Assembly (NCBI RefSeq): GCF_013280595.1
Contig: NZ_JAAATY010000020.1
Span: forward strand, 62,001-126,000
DNA length: 64,000 nt
Direction of reading: 5' to 3'
DNA from: Kibdelosporangium persicum
Lineage (GTDB): Bacteria > Actinomycetota > Actinomycetes > Mycobacteriales > Pseudonocardiaceae
The notes below the pieces were generated by a model. The model searched no databases. It had not been told where the DNA came from and saw nothing but the letters and a program-made list of their open reading frames with translations. The position numbers were made by a program, and so were the translations under genes. This document shows, piece after piece, positions 1 to 8,883 of the stretch; positions within the stretch are counted from its first letter, which is position 1; each line of letters starts with the position of its first letter.

Positions 1-38
1 TGAGTGTTTATCAGGGTTAGAACGCCGATAAACACTCA
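1..38. terminator. Perfect 12-bp inverted repeat at the window edge
   Basis: Bases 1-12 and 27-38 are exact reverse complements separated by 14 bases, giving a hairpin whose right arm includes the stop codon of the acetyltransferase gene that ends at 36. The arm may extend past the window edge. It is A/T-richer than its surroundings. A bidirectional terminator is the simplest reading; no T-run is visible. Confidence 0.45.
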
Positions 39-602
39 CGAGGGGTGAGCACGCCATTCGCTGGCGAGGAGGGCGTAGACGATCTCGTCGGTCCACTCGC
101 CCTTGACGAACTCGTTCTGGCGGAAGTGCGCCTCCTGGCGCATCCCCAGCTTGGCAAGCACACGCCCGGACGCGGCGTTGCGGCCGTCGAGCCTGCCGAT
201 CACACGGTGCGCCTTCAGTTCCTCGAACGCGATCCGCAGCAGCGGGCGGGCGGCCTCGGTGGCGAAGCCGTGGCCGTAGTGGTCCGGGTGCAGCACGTAC
301 CCGATCTCGGCCTGCCGGTGCTCGCCCGGCAGCCAGTTGAGCACCACGTCGCCGATCATCGCGCCGGTGTCCTTGCGCACCACCGCCAGCATCAGCGAGT
401 CGCCGGGCTGGTCCAGCCGGGACATCTTGGCGATCCGCTCGTCCAGTTTCGCCTGGACCTCAGCACGGCTCATCGCCTCGCTGTAGAGGTAACGGTTCAC
501 CTCCGGGCGGGACCGGATGTCGTACAGCTCGTCGAGGTCGGCGGGGGTGAAGACACGCAGCCAGAGCCGGTCGGTCTCGATCTTGTCAGGAGGGGCGAAC
601 AC
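36..602 (-). CDS. GNAT-family N-acetyltransferase (RimJ/RimL type)
   Basis: A 188-residue cytosolic protein of the size and layout of RimJ/RimL-like acetyltransferases, which move acetyl from acetyl-CoA to an amino group. The N-terminus carries the typical 'IETDRLWLRVFTPADLDEL' start. The acetyl-CoA loop is visible as HPDHYGHGFATEA near residues 106-118, followed by the helix with NAASGRVLAKLGM. The start is GTG at 602. It ends inside a hairpin at the window edge and lies 18 bp downstream of the Trk gene pair on the same strand, so it may be co-transcribed with them. The substrate cannot be read from sequence; it could be a ribosomal protein, antibiotic or small amine. Confidence 0.85.
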   Translation of the reverse strand: MFAPPDKIETDRLWLRVFTPADLDELYDIRSRPEVNRYLYSEAMSRAEVQAKLDERIAKMSRLDQPGDSLMLAVVRKDTGAMIGDVVLNWLPGEHRQAEIGYVLHPDHYGHGFATEAARPLLRIAFEELKAHRVIGRLDGRNAASGRVLAKLGMRQEAHFRQNEFVKGEWTDEIVYALLASEWRAHPS

Positions 603-620
603 CCGTCCGACACTATCCGA

Positions 621-1277
621 TCACGACCCCAGAGCGGTCCGGATCTGGTGCTCCACGCTCGCGGCCGCCACGAACAACAGCTCGTCACCGGGCTCGAACG
701 TGTCGTCCGGCTGCGGCACGATCACCCGGCCGCCGCGCAGGATGGTCACCAGCGCCGCGTCGCGCGGCAGGGACACCTCCTGCACGGGCCTGCCCGCCAA
801 CGGTGTGTCCTCCGGCAGCGTCATCTCGACGAGGTTGGCCTGGCCCTGGCGCAGGGTCAGCAACTGCACCACGTCGCCGACGCTGACCGCCTCCTCGACC
901 ATCGCGGCCAGGATGCGGGGTGTGGACACGGCCACGTCGACGCCCCAGGCCTCGGTGAACAGCCACTCGTTGGCCGGGGCGTTCACCCGCGCGACCACGC
1001 GGCGCACCGCGAACTCGGTCTTGGCCAGTAATGAGACCACCAGGTTGACCTTGTCGTCGCCGGTCGCCGCGATGACCACGTCGCACAGCTGCAGCCCGGC
1101 GTCCTCGAGCGAAGACAGCTCACACGCGTCGGCCAGCACCCATTCGGCCTGCTCGACGGTGTGCGGCTCGAACTGGGCGGCCTGCCGTTCGATCAGCATC
1201 ACCTGGTGCCCGCCGGCGACCAGCTCGGCGGCGATGGACCGGCCCACGGCACCGGCGCCCGCGATCGCGACCCGCAT
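621..1277 (-). CDS. TrkA-type potassium uptake regulatory protein (second of pair)
   Basis: A 218-residue RCK protein: N-terminal Rossmann NAD-binding half with GAGAVGRSIAAEL at residues 7-19 and an acidic residue after strand 2 (LIERQ), then a C-terminal TrkA_C half with 'EMTLPEDTPLAGRPVQEV'. Such peripheral proteins bind NAD(H) and gate Trk/Ktr K+ channels at the membrane. Its ATG overlaps the stop of the upstream paralogue by one base (TGATG), so the two are translationally coupled. The pair matches M. tuberculosis CeoB/CeoC (Rv2691-Rv2692, from memory). No TrkH/KtrB channel subunit is in the window. Confidence 0.9.
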   Translation of the reverse strand: MRVAIAGAGAVGRSIAAELVAGGHQVMLIERQAAQFEPHTVEQAEWVLADACELSSLEDAGLQLCDVVIAATGDDKVNLVVSLLAKTEFAVRRVVARVNAPANEWLFTEAWGVDVAVSTPRILAAMVEEAVSVGDVVQLLTLRQGQANLVEMTLPEDTPLAGRPVQEVSLPRDAALVTILRGGRVIVPQPDDTFEPGDELLFVAAASVEHQIRTALGS

Positions 1278-1942
1278 CAGTTCTCCTCTTCCGGTGGCTG
1301 CGCCGCCGCATTGGTGATGTCACTGACCGTGCCGGACAGCGCCGCCACGTAGATCACGTCGTCAGCCTGCACAACTGTCTTGGCGTTGGGAAGCACCCCG
1401 GTGCCGAACCGCATGATGAACGCCACACGCGCGCCGGTGGCTTCCTCCAGGGCGCTCACGCGCTTGCCCGCCCATGACTCGTGCACGGGCAGTTGCAGCA
1501 CGGCGACCTTGCCCGACGGCTCCCGCCACGCGGACGCCACGCCGTCCGGGAGCAACGTCCGGAGGAAACGGTCGGTGGTCCACGGCACGGTCGCGACGGT
1601 CGGGATGCCGAGCCGCTCGTAGACGGCCGCACGCTTCTCGTCGTAGATCCTGGCCACGACGTGCTCGACGCCGAACGTCTCCCTGGCCACCCTGGCGGAG
1701 ATGATGTTCGAGTTGTCGCCGCTGGACACCGCCGCGAACGCACCCGCCCGCTCGATCCCGGCCTTGATCAGCACGGTCCGGTCGAACCCGATGCCGACCA
1801 CCTGCGAGCCGCGGAAATCCTGGCTCAGCCTGCGGAACGCCTGGACGTCCTTGTCGATGACGGCGACCGTGTGACCGAGCCGCTCGAGCGCGGCGGCGAG
1901 CGACGACCCGACGCGGCCGCAGCCCATGATCACCACGTGCAC
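1277..1942 (-). CDS. TrkA-type potassium uptake regulatory protein (first of pair)
   Basis: A 221-residue RCK protein with GCGRVGSSLAAALERLGH at residues 7-24, the dinucleotide-binding glycine loop, and 'VAVIDKD' closing strand 2. The C-terminal TrkA_C domain starts near residue 135. The ATG at 1942 faces the APC transporter gene start at 2036 across 93 bp, which must hold both promoters. An APC transporter related to K+ importers next to a Trk regulator pair suggests a shared role in K+ homeostasis. This is context, not proof. Confidence 0.9.
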   Translation of the reverse strand: MHVVIMGCGRVGSSLAAALERLGHTVAVIDKDVQAFRRLSQDFRGSQVVGIGFDRTVLIKAGIERAGAFAAVSSGDNSNIISARVARETFGVEHVVARIYDEKRAAVYERLGIPTVATVPWTTDRFLRTLLPDGVASAWREPSGKVAVLQLPVHESWAGKRVSALEEATGARVAFIMRFGTGVLPNAKTVVQADDVIYVAALSGTVSDITNAAAQPPEEEN

Positions 1943-2035
1943 GACCAGCCTCCTAGAAGATCTCTCCAGCCGTCCGGCAAGAACCTACCGTCCGGTGCTC
2001 CACCTGGGTGACGGGAGGACATACTCTGTGATCCC

Positions 2036-4036
2036 GTGTCGAAGTTCTCAACCGCCGCGAAGCGCCTCCTGGTAGGCCGGCCCTTTCGCAGCGACAGCCT
2101 GGGCCACACGCTGCTGCCCAAACGGGTGGCTTTGCCCGTGTTCGCCTCGGATGCCCTGTCCAGCGTGGCGTACGCGCCGCAAGAGATCTTCCTGACCCTG
2201 AGCATCGCCGGCATCGCCTCGTTCGCTTTCGCGCCGTGGATCGGTCTGGTCGTCGTCATCGTGCTCCTGACGGTGGTCATGAGCTACCGCCAGAACGTGC
2301 ACGCGTACCCCAGCGGCGGCGGTGACTACGAGGTCGCCACCGTCAACCTGGGCCCGAAGGCGGGCGTCACCGTCGCGAGCGCGCTGCTGGTGGATTACGT
2401 CCTTACTGTCGCGGTGTCCATTTCGTCCGCCGCGGACAACCTCGGTGCGCTGGTGCCGTGGATCCACGAGAACAACGTGCTGTTCGCGGTCATCGCGATC
2501 GTGCTGCTGACCGCGGTCAACCTCAGAGGCATCCGGGAGTCGGGCACCGCCTTCGCGATCCCGACGTACGCGTTCATGATCGGCATCTTCGCGATGCTCG
2601 GCTGGGGCTTCGTCCGCACCCTGGTGCTCGGCGACGACGTCAAGGCCGCGAGTTCTGGGCTGGAACTGCACGCGGAGAACGACCACCTGGCCGGTTTCGC
2701 CCTCGTCTTCCTGGTGCTGCGGGCGTTCACCCAGGGCTGTGCGGCGCTGACCGGTGTGGAGGCGATCAGCAACGGCGTCCCGGCGTTCCGCAAGCCGAAG
2801 TCCCGCAACGCGGCGACCACGCTGTTGATGCTCGGCACCATCGCGGTCACCATGTTCATGGGCGTGATCTTCCTGGCCCAGCTCACCGGCGTCGTGCTCG
2901 CCGAACACCCGGAGACCCAGCTGGCCAACGCGCCGCAGGGCTACCAGCAGCAGACCGTGATCGCGCAGCTGTCGCAGGCGGTGTTCGCCGACTTCGTGCC
3001 CGGCTACTTCTTCGTCATCGTGTTCACCGCGCTCATCCTGGTGCTCGCGGCGAACACCGCGTTCAACGGTTTCCCGGTGCTCGGCTCGATCCTGGCGCAG
3101 GACCGGTACCTGCCGCGCCAGCTGCACACCCGCGGCGACCGGCTGGCCTTCTCCAACGGCATCCTTTTCCTGGCGGGCTTCGCCATCCTGCTGGTGATCG
3201 CGTTCGACGCCGACCCGACCAAACTGATCCCGCTGTACACCGTCGGCGTGTTCGTCTCGTTCACGCTGAGCCAGAGCGGGATGATCCGGCACTGGAACCG
3301 CTTGCTGCGCACCGAGACCGACCCGGCCGCCCGGCGCAGGATGCGCCGCTCCCAGGGCATCAACGGGTTCGGCCTGGCGATGACCGGCACCGTGCTGGTC
3401 ATCGTGCTGGTCACCAAGTTCCTGGTCGGCGCGTGGATCGCGATCGCCGCGATGACCGCGATCTTCGCGTTGATGACCGGCATCAAGAAGCACTACGACC
3501 GCGTCGCCGACGAACTGCGCGAGGCCCAGGACGACCGGCCGATGGTGATGCCGTCCCGCAACCACGCGATCGTCCTGGTGTCCAAACTGCACCTGCCGAC
3601 CCGGCGCGCGCTGGCGTACGCCAAGGCGACCCGGCCGGACGTGCTCGAGGCCGTGACGGTCAATGTGGACGACCGGGACACCCGGATGCTCGTGAAGGAA
3701 TGGGAGTCCAACGGGTTCAAGATCCCGCTGAAGGTCATCGAGTCGCCGTACCGCGAGATCACCAAGCCGGTGCTGGACTACGTCAAACGGATTCGCACGA
3801 ACAACCCGCGTGACGTGGTCACGGTGTTCATCCCGGAATATGTTGTCGGTAGGTGGTGGGAGCATCTGCTGCACAACCAAAGCGCGTTGCGGCTCAAGGG
3901 GCGGCTGTTGTTCCAGCCTGGCGTGATGGTCACCAGCGTGCCATGGCAGCTGGCGTCCTCCGAGAAGGTGCACGACCGGGCCGTGATCGCGCCCGGATCA
4001 GTGCGGCGTGGACTGCACGGCGAGGACGACAAGTGA
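2036..4036 (+). CDS. APC-superfamily permease, KimA/YdaO-like
   Basis: A 666-residue integral membrane protein with about twelve hydrophobic segments between residues 25 and 475 and a soluble C-terminal part of about 190 residues. The start carries the APC signature 'LPVFASDALSSVAYAPQE' followed by 'AYPSGGGDYEVA'. Family members include the B. subtilis K+ importer KimA and actinobacterial relatives such as Rv2690c. The start is GTG at 2036, preceded by GGGAGG about 18 bases upstream. The stop overlaps the following methyltransferase start (GTGA), so the two form an operon. Potassium is the best-supported cargo given the divergent Trk pair, but amino acids remain possible. Confidence 0.85.
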   Translation: MSKFSTAAKRLLVGRPFRSDSLGHTLLPKRVALPVFASDALSSVAYAPQEIFLTLSIAGIASFAFAPWIGLVVVIVLLTVVMSYRQNVHAYPSGGGDYEVATVNLGPKAGVTVASALLVDYVLTVAVSISSAADNLGALVPWIHENNVLFAVIAIVLLTAVNLRGIRESGTAFAIPTYAFMIGIFAMLGWGFVRTLVLGDDVKAASSGLELHAENDHLAGFALVFLVLRAFTQGCAALTGVEAISNGVPAFRKPKSRNAATTLLMLGTIAVTMFMGVIFLAQLTGVVLAEHPETQLANAPQGYQQQTVIAQLSQAVFADFVPGYFFVIVFTALILVLAANTAFNGFPVLGSILAQDRYLPRQLHTRGDRLAFSNGILFLAGFAILLVIAFDADPTKLIPLYTVGVFVSFTLSQSGMIRHWNRLLRTETDPAARRRMRRSQGINGFGLAMTGTVLVIVLVTKFLVGAWIAIAAMTAIFALMTGIKKHYDRVADELREAQDDRPMVMPSRNHAIVLVSKLHLPTRRALAYAKATRPDVLEAVTVNVDDRDTRMLVKEWESNGFKIPLKVIESPYREITKPVLDYVKRIRTNNPRDVVTVFIPEYVVGRWWEHLLHNQSALRLKGRLLFQPGVMVTSVPWQLASSEKVHDRAVIAPGSVRRGLHGEDDK

Positions 4037-5271
4037 CCACTGGGGAGAAACTGAACTGGAAGGGCCGCAGGCTCGACGTGCACGTCGGCCCGGTGGCCCA
4101 CGGCGGCCACTGTGTCGCGCGGCACGAGGGACGTGTTCTCTTCGTGCGCCACGCGTTGCCAGGGGAACACGTGACCGCCGAGGTGACCGAGGACAAGGGC
4201 GGCTCGTACTGCCGTGCGGACGCCGTGGAGATCCTGTCCGCGTCGCCCGATCGGGTACAACCGCCGTGCCCGCTGTCCGGGCCCGGTGCCTGTGGCGGCT
4301 GCGACTGGCAGCACGCTTCCGGTGAGGCACAACGGCGGCTGAAGGCCGCTGTGGTGTCCGAGCACCTGAGCAAGGCGACCAACCGGGACATCGACGTCAC
4401 GGTCGAGGAGCTCACCGGCGGGCTGCTCGGCTGGCGGACCCGCGTGCGGATGGCCGTCGGTTACGACCGGCTGCCCGGTTTCCACCCGCATCGCAGCCAC
4501 GGCGTGATCCCGGTCGGGCACTGCCCGATCACCGTGCCCGGGCTCGTCGAATCGGTGGCGGGCCAGGAGTTCGCCAAGGACAGCGAGATCGAACTGGTGC
4601 GGGACGGCAGCGGGCGCATCCACGCCCGCCAGGTCAGGCTGGTGCGCGGTTACCGCGGCCGGATGCGGTGGGAACGCACACCGATCGCCGGGGACGGCGG
4701 GGCGGTCGAGTTCGCCGCGGGCAGGCACTGGGAGATGGCGGCGTTCAACTTCTGGCAGGTCCACCCGGCGGCCGCGGACACCTTCGCCGCCGCGGTGGGG
4801 GAGTGGACCCAGGCGTCGCCCGGATCGTGCGCGTGGGACCTCTACAGCGGTGTCGGGCTGTTCGCGTCCGTACTGGCCGCCCAGGTCGGGCCGGCCGGGC
4901 GGGTGGTCGCGGTCGAGCAGGCCGGACAGTCCTCAGTGGACTCGGCACGGCTGCTGGCCGACCTGCCGCAGGTCACGTCGGTCGCCCGGAAGGTCGAGCT
5001 GGCGCTGCGGGACGGGTCGCTCGACGGCCCCGACCCCGAGGTGGTCGTGCTCGACCCGCCACGCAAGGGCGCCGGGCACGAGGTCGTGGACACCATCGCC
5101 GCCCGACGGCCCACGCGCGTGGTCTACGTGGCCTGCGACCCCGCGGCGTTGGGCCGGGACGTCGCCCGGTTCATGCTGCGCGGGTACCGGCTGGACCAGG
5201 TCCGCGCCTTCGACGCGTTCCCCATGACCCACCACGTCGAGGCGGTCGCCCTGCTCAGTCGGGGCGACTGA
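4033..5271 (+). CDS. TrmA/RumA-family class I SAM-dependent RNA m5U methyltransferase
   Basis: A 412-residue enzyme. An N-terminal TRAM-like domain (residues 1-60) is followed by a cysteine cluster CPLSGPGACGGC typical of the Fe-S site of RumA (RlmD/RlmC) enzymes. The SAM loop is LYSGVGLFASVLAAQ, the motif VVVLDPPRKG precedes the catalytic helix, and the nucleophilic cysteine is in YVACDPAAL. The GTG start at 4033 overlaps the transporter stop by four bases; a longer in-frame extension to 3853 lies inside the transporter gene and is not used. The 3' end overlaps the convergent aldehyde dehydrogenase gene by 17 bp. It matches Rv2689c in position and type. Confidence 0.9.
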   Translation: MTTGEKLNWKGRRLDVHVGPVAHGGHCVARHEGRVLFVRHALPGEHVTAEVTEDKGGSYCRADAVEILSASPDRVQPPCPLSGPGACGGCDWQHASGEAQRRLKAAVVSEHLSKATNRDIDVTVEELTGGLLGWRTRVRMAVGYDRLPGFHPHRSHGVIPVGHCPITVPGLVESVAGQEFAKDSEIELVRDGSGRIHARQVRLVRGYRGRMRWERTPIAGDGGAVEFAAGRHWEMAAFNFWQVHPAAADTFAAAVGEWTQASPGSCAWDLYSGVGLFASVLAAQVGPAGRVVAVEQAGQSSVDSARLLADLPQVTSVARKVELALRDGSLDGPDPEVVVLDPPRKGAGHEVVDTIAARRPTRVVYVACDPAALGRDVARFMLRGYRLDQVRAFDAFPMTHHVEAVALLSRGD

Positions 5272-6730
5272 ACCAGTACTGCGGCCCGGGCTTGAGGTTC
5301 TGGTAGATGTGCTTGGCCTCCTGGTACTCGGCCAGTCCGGCGCGGCCGAGTTCCCGGCCGACGCCGGAGCGCTTGAACCCGCCCCATTCGGCCTGCGGCA
5401 GGTACGGGTGGTAGTCGTTGATCCAGATCGTGCCGTGCCGAAGCCGCGCGGCCACGCGCTGGGCCTTGTCACCGTCCTTGGTGAACACGCCACCCGCCAG
5501 GCCGTAGTGCGTGTCGTTGGCGATACGGACGGCGTCGTCCTCGTCAGTGAACCGCTCCACGGTCAGCACAGGGCCGAACGCTTCCTCACGGACCGCATAG
5601 GTGCCCTGCTTGACGTCGGTGAGCACCGTCGGCAGGTAGTAGAAGCCGTCCTTGAGGCGCTCGTCCTGCGGCCGCCAACCACCCGTCCGCAGCGTCGCGC
5701 CCTCGGTCATCGCCGCGGCCACGTAGTGCTCGATCTTCTCCAGGTGCGCCGCGGAGATCAACGGGCCGGTCTCGGCGTCCGGGTCGAACGGGCCGCCCAG
5801 CCGGATCCGCTCGGTCCGCCGGACCACTTCGTCGACGAACTCGTCGTGCAGCTCGTTCTGCACGATCAGCCGCGCACCGGCCGAGCAGACCTGGCCGGAG
5901 TGCAGGAACACCGCGGTGATCGCGTAGTCGACCGCGGTCTCGAAGTCCGCGTCGGCGAACACGATGTTCGGGTTCTTCCCGCCGAGTTCGAGCGCGACCT
6001 TCTTGACCGTGGCCGCGGCGGCCGCGGCGATCCGCGTGCCGGTCGCCAGCCCGCCGGTGAACGACACCAGGTCGACGTCGGGATGCCCGGCCAGCGGCGC
6101 CCCCGCCTGCGCCCCGGCACCGAGCACGAGGTTCGCCACCCCGTCCGGCAGGCCTGCCTCCTGCAAGGTGCGCATCAGCATGATCGCCGTGCTGGGCGTG
6201 AGCTCGCTCGGCTTCAGCACGAACGTGTTCCCCGCGGCGAGCGCGGGGGCGACCTTCCAGATCGCCTGCAGCAGTGGGTAGTTCCACGGCGTGATCAACC
6301 CGCACACGCCGACGGGTTCGTACACGATCCGGCTGGAGACGTTCGGATTGCCCGCGTCGACGATGCGGCCGGGTTCGTTGGCCGCGAGCTTGCCGAAGTA
6401 GCGCAGGCACGCGACCACGTCGGCCATGTCGTACTCGCTCTCGACCAAGCGTTTGCCTGTGTCGAGGGATTCGGCCCTGGCGTAGGCGTCCTTGTCCCTG
6501 GTGATCAGATCGGCGGCGCGCAGCAGCAGGTCGCCGCGCTCGGCCGCCGGAGTGCCGGGCCACGGGCCGTTGTCGAAGGCTCTGCGGGCCGCGTCGATCG
6601 CCGCCTCGGTGTCGTCGCCGTCGGCCTCGTCGACCGTCGCGACCAACGATCCGTCGGCCGGGCACCGGATCTCCCGCGTCCCGCCGGCGAGCGCGGACAT
6701 CCACTCGCCCCCGATGAACAGCTCGGCCAT
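5255..6730 (-). CDS. NAD-dependent aldehyde dehydrogenase, betaine-aldehyde type
   Basis: A 491-residue ALDH-superfamily protein. The catalytic pair is visible as the ELGGKNPNIVF glutamate loop and the cysteine in GQVCSAGARL. The cofactor region reads VCGLITPWNYPLLQ. The C-terminal stretch 'FKRSGVGRELG' resembles glycine betaine aldehyde dehydrogenases, which make the osmoprotectant glycine betaine. I chose the ATG at 6730 (MAELFIGGEW), the usual family start; another in-frame start lies nine codons upstream. No choline oxidase or dehydrogenase is adjacent, so substrate identity rests only on similarity. Other amino-aldehydes are possible. Confidence 0.85.
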   Translation of the reverse strand: MAELFIGGEWMSALAGGTREIRCPADGSLVATVDEADGDDTEAAIDAARRAFDNGPWPGTPAAERGDLLLRAADLITRDKDAYARAESLDTGKRLVESEYDMADVVACLRYFGKLAANEPGRIVDAGNPNVSSRIVYEPVGVCGLITPWNYPLLQAIWKVAPALAAGNTFVLKPSELTPSTAIMLMRTLQEAGLPDGVANLVLGAGAQAGAPLAGHPDVDLVSFTGGLATGTRIAAAAAATVKKVALELGGKNPNIVFADADFETAVDYAITAVFLHSGQVCSAGARLIVQNELHDEFVDEVVRRTERIRLGGPFDPDAETGPLISAAHLEKIEHYVAAAMTEGATLRTGGWRPQDERLKDGFYYLPTVLTDVKQGTYAVREEAFGPVLTVERFTDEDDAVRIANDTHYGLAGGVFTKDGDKAQRVAARLRHGTIWINDYHPYLPQAEWGGFKRSGVGRELGRAGLAEYQEAKHIYQNLKPGPQYWFSRPD

Positions 6731-6816
6731 CAGCACTCCGATCTTGTCTCGCGGCAAGCCTCAACCCTACGGGCTTTTCCAGCGATTCCGGGGAAGTGCC
6801 ACCATGCGCAACAGGA

Positions 6817-7245
6817 TCAGGTGCGGTAGCCGAACTCCGCCTCATGGAAGACGTCACTGTCCTGCGTGGACTCATAGGCGACGCCGCATTCCTGGCTGAG
6901 CGCCGCGTGCCCGAGATTGGCGAGCGTGAGCCACGCCGTGATCAGTCCGCCGATCAGCAGGAAGACCCCGACAGTGCCCGCGCCCGCCCGGAACGCCCAC
7001 GCCACGAGCATGGCCACCGCCAACGTGATCGCGGCGGTGAGCACCGCCCGGACGAGGTAGGTCCGCCGCTCGCGCGCCACGTCTTTGCGGGACGCGGCGT
7101 AGATCGCCACAGTCGCGCCACACTGCCAGCACTTCACAGTCACGACAGCCGGTTCGGTCTCGTGCCGCTCGAGCGAGTAGACCTCACCGCCCGCCGCGTT
7201 CAGGTGCGTCACCCGCGCGGACACATGGTTCGCGATCCGTAACAA
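6817..7245 (-). CDS. Small two-helix membrane protein, unknown function
   Basis: A 142-residue protein that I do not recognise. An N-terminal soluble part of about 60 residues contains one CWQCG pair that could hold a metal with other ligands. Two hydrophobic helices follow (about residues 66-86 and 91-109), then a short polar tail. The start is TTG at 7245, supported by a GAAAGG ribosome-binding site eight bases upstream; a GTG seven codons further in is the alternative. It sits between the aldehyde dehydrogenase and the proline-rich YezG-like gene on the same strand. Confidence 0.6.
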   Translation of the reverse strand: MLRIANHVSARVTHLNAAGGEVYSLERHETEPAVVTVKCWQCGATVAIYAASRKDVARERRTYLVRAVLTAAITLAVAMLVAWAFRAGAGTVGVFLLIGGLITAWLTLANLGHAALSQECGVAYESTQDSDVFHEAEFGYRT

Positions 7246-7314
7246 GCCCCGCCTTTCTCCCCGGTCTCCATGATCCTCCGCCGGTCGGCGGTGCCGGGCA
7301 AGCGGCCGCCCGGG

Positions 7315-8697
7315 CTACTGCTGCCCCGGCTGAGGCGGCGGCAGCGTGCCCTCCGGCGGCATGCTGCTGACCAGCCCACCCGGTTCGGCCTGCGCGGACA
7401 ACCCGGACGGCGGGGCGTCCGCGGCGCCTTGCGGGCCGAATCCGGGGTCGTCCGGTGTTCCCGCTCGGGCAGGACCGGGCGGGGTGCTCGGTGGCGCACC
7501 CAGCACTGAGACACCGGTCGGACCCAGGGAGAACCGCATACCGAGGCCAGGTGGGGACAGCGGCGTGCCGCCAGGCGGAGTACCTGGTGGTGCACTGTGG
7601 GGCGGTTGAAGTGGTGTGGCTGGTGATCCTGCCGCCGGTCCGGTCTGGCCAGGTGGTGGAGTCGGTGTGCTGCCGGGCGGCGTGCTGGGTGGTCCGCCGT
7701 GCGCGGGCGGTTGAGGCGGTGTGCCTGTGGTGCCGGGTGTGAAGGGCGTGCCTGCTGGTTCGGCTTCGTTTGGTGGTGGATGTGGCGTGCCGCCTGGTGC
7801 CGCCGGTCCGGCGTGGCCGGGAGGTGGAGTCGGTGTGCCGCCGGGTGGGGTGCTGGGTGGTCCGCCGTGCGCGGGCGGCTGAAGCGGTGTGCCTGCGGCG
7901 CCGGGCGCGAAAGGCGTGCCTGTTGGACCGGCTTCGCCTGGCGGTGGAAGTGGTGTGCTGCCAGGTGGCGTGCCTGGTGGCGTCGGTGCGGCCTGGCCAG
8001 GTGGTGGAGTCGGTGTGCCGCCGGGTGGGGTGCTGGGTGGTCCGCCGTGGGCAGGCGGCTGAAGCGGCGTACCTGCGGCGCCAGGCGCGAAGGGCGCGCC
8101 TGGAGGCCCGGCGTGGCCTGGCGGTGGAAGTGGTGTGCCGCTGGGCGGCGTGTTCAGCGGCCCGCCCGGTCCGGCTGCGGCGTGGCTGTGCGGCGGCAGC
8201 GGAGTGCCACTGGGCGCCCCGGCCGGACCCATGGGCGGAGACATCGGTGGCCCACCCGCGGGGCCGGGCACGGGCGGCAGGCCCGCGCGGGCCCGCAGCC
8301 ACTCCGGAATGTGGGCATCCTCACGGGGGAACTGGCGCAGCTCGTCCTGGAAACCGATCGGCGGCGGCACCCGTCGCCACCGCGGCTCGGTGTCCGGCTC
8401 GAACTCCGCGCTGAACTTCGACGGGTGATCCAGCAGGTAGACGCCGGAAAGCCAGGTACCTCTGCCCGGCCGGTACATCGCCGTGCGCAACTCGCCGAAC
8501 AGTTCGACCACGTCCATCGGCGGCCGGATCGGGAACGGCTGGCCGTCATCCCCCGTGACCGCCACGTCCACCTCGATGTGCCGGCCCGCCGACCGGTACT
8601 CCGCGCGGATCTGCTTCCAGTTCGGCGGTGCCGCGCCGAGTAGCGCCCGGCCGATCCGCCTGATCAGCTGCTGCTGATCACCTTCTGGCACGCTCAT
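7315..8697 (-). CDS. YezG/DUF600-like domain with a long proline-rich repeat tail
   Basis: A 460-residue protein in two parts. Residues 1-138 form a globular domain resembling YezG (DUF600) immunity proteins: '[13 protein letters not shown]', then '[23 protein letters not shown]' split around W, and a closing '[14 protein letters not shown]'. The remaining about 320 residues are almost only Pro, Gly, Thr, Ala and Ser with long imperfect repeats around [18 protein letters not shown]. In related actinomycetes this N-domain occurs with polymorphic toxins such as the TNT NAD-glycohydrolase (recalled, not checked). Here no toxin domain follows; the frame simply ends in PQPGQQ. It lies divergent from dxs. 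Confidence 0.7.
   Translation of the reverse strand: MSVPEGDQQQLIRRIGRALLGAAPPNWKQIRAEYRSAGRHIEVDVAVTGDDGQPFPIRPPMDVVELFGELRTAMYRPGRGTWLSGVYLLDHPSKFSAEFEPDTEPRWRRVPPPIGFQDELRQFPREDAHIPEWLRARAGLPPVPGPAGGPPMSPPMGPAGAPSGTPLPPHSHAAAGPGGPLNTPPSGTPLPPPGHAGPPGAPFAPGAAGTPLQPPAHGGPPSTPPGGTPTPPPGQAAPTPPGTPPGSTPLPPPGEAGPTGTPFAPGAAGTPLQPPAHGGPPSTPPGGTPTPPPGHAGPAAPGGTPHPPPNEAEPAGTPFTPGTTGTPPQPPAHGGPPSTPPGSTPTPPPGQTGPAAGSPATPLQPPHSAPPGTPPGGTPLSPPGLGMRFSLGPTGVSVLGAPPSTPPGPARAGTPDDPGFGPQGAADAPPSGLSAQAEPGGLVSSMPPEGTLPPPQPGQQ
7690..8060 (-). repeat. Tandem repeats of 168 and 180 bp inside the proline-rich gene
   Basis: The block starting tccgccgtg occurs at 7693, 7861 and 8041, giving successive units of 168 bp and 180 bp (56 and 60 codons). 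They encode near-identical blocks with [13 protein letters not shown] and TPTPPPG. Unit lengths stay multiples of three. The nucleotide similarity is high enough to permit copy-number change by recombination, so this part may vary between strains or be misassembled with short reads. Confidence 0.8.
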
Positions 8698-8883
8698 CTC
8701 CCCCGGTCCTCCCTGACCACAGCGTTCCTGCAGGGACCTTACAACTTACGGGCCGCCGGGAAGGCCAGGTTCGTGCCGCCCGGGCCGTATTCCCGCGCCG
8801 TCCGTAGACTGGCTGGAAGCCGGTTGGGGCGGGAAGCCGGGCGGACGAGTACGGAGTGGAGCGACTCAGACGAGGTGGAAGCA

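Noticed and set aside
1943-2035. c-di-AMP (ydaO) riboswitch before the KimA-like gene
   Set aside because: Only 93 bases separate the divergent genes, too short for that riboswitch plus a promoter, and no matching pattern was seen.
3853-4032. 60-residue N-terminal extension of the TrmA-type methyltransferase
   Set aside because: It overlaps the transporter gene in another frame and adds no domain. GTG 4033 gives the normal length and GTGA coupling.
7690-8060. CRISPR-like array
   Set aside because: Repeats are long, contiguous, in frame and protein-coding; no unique spacers.
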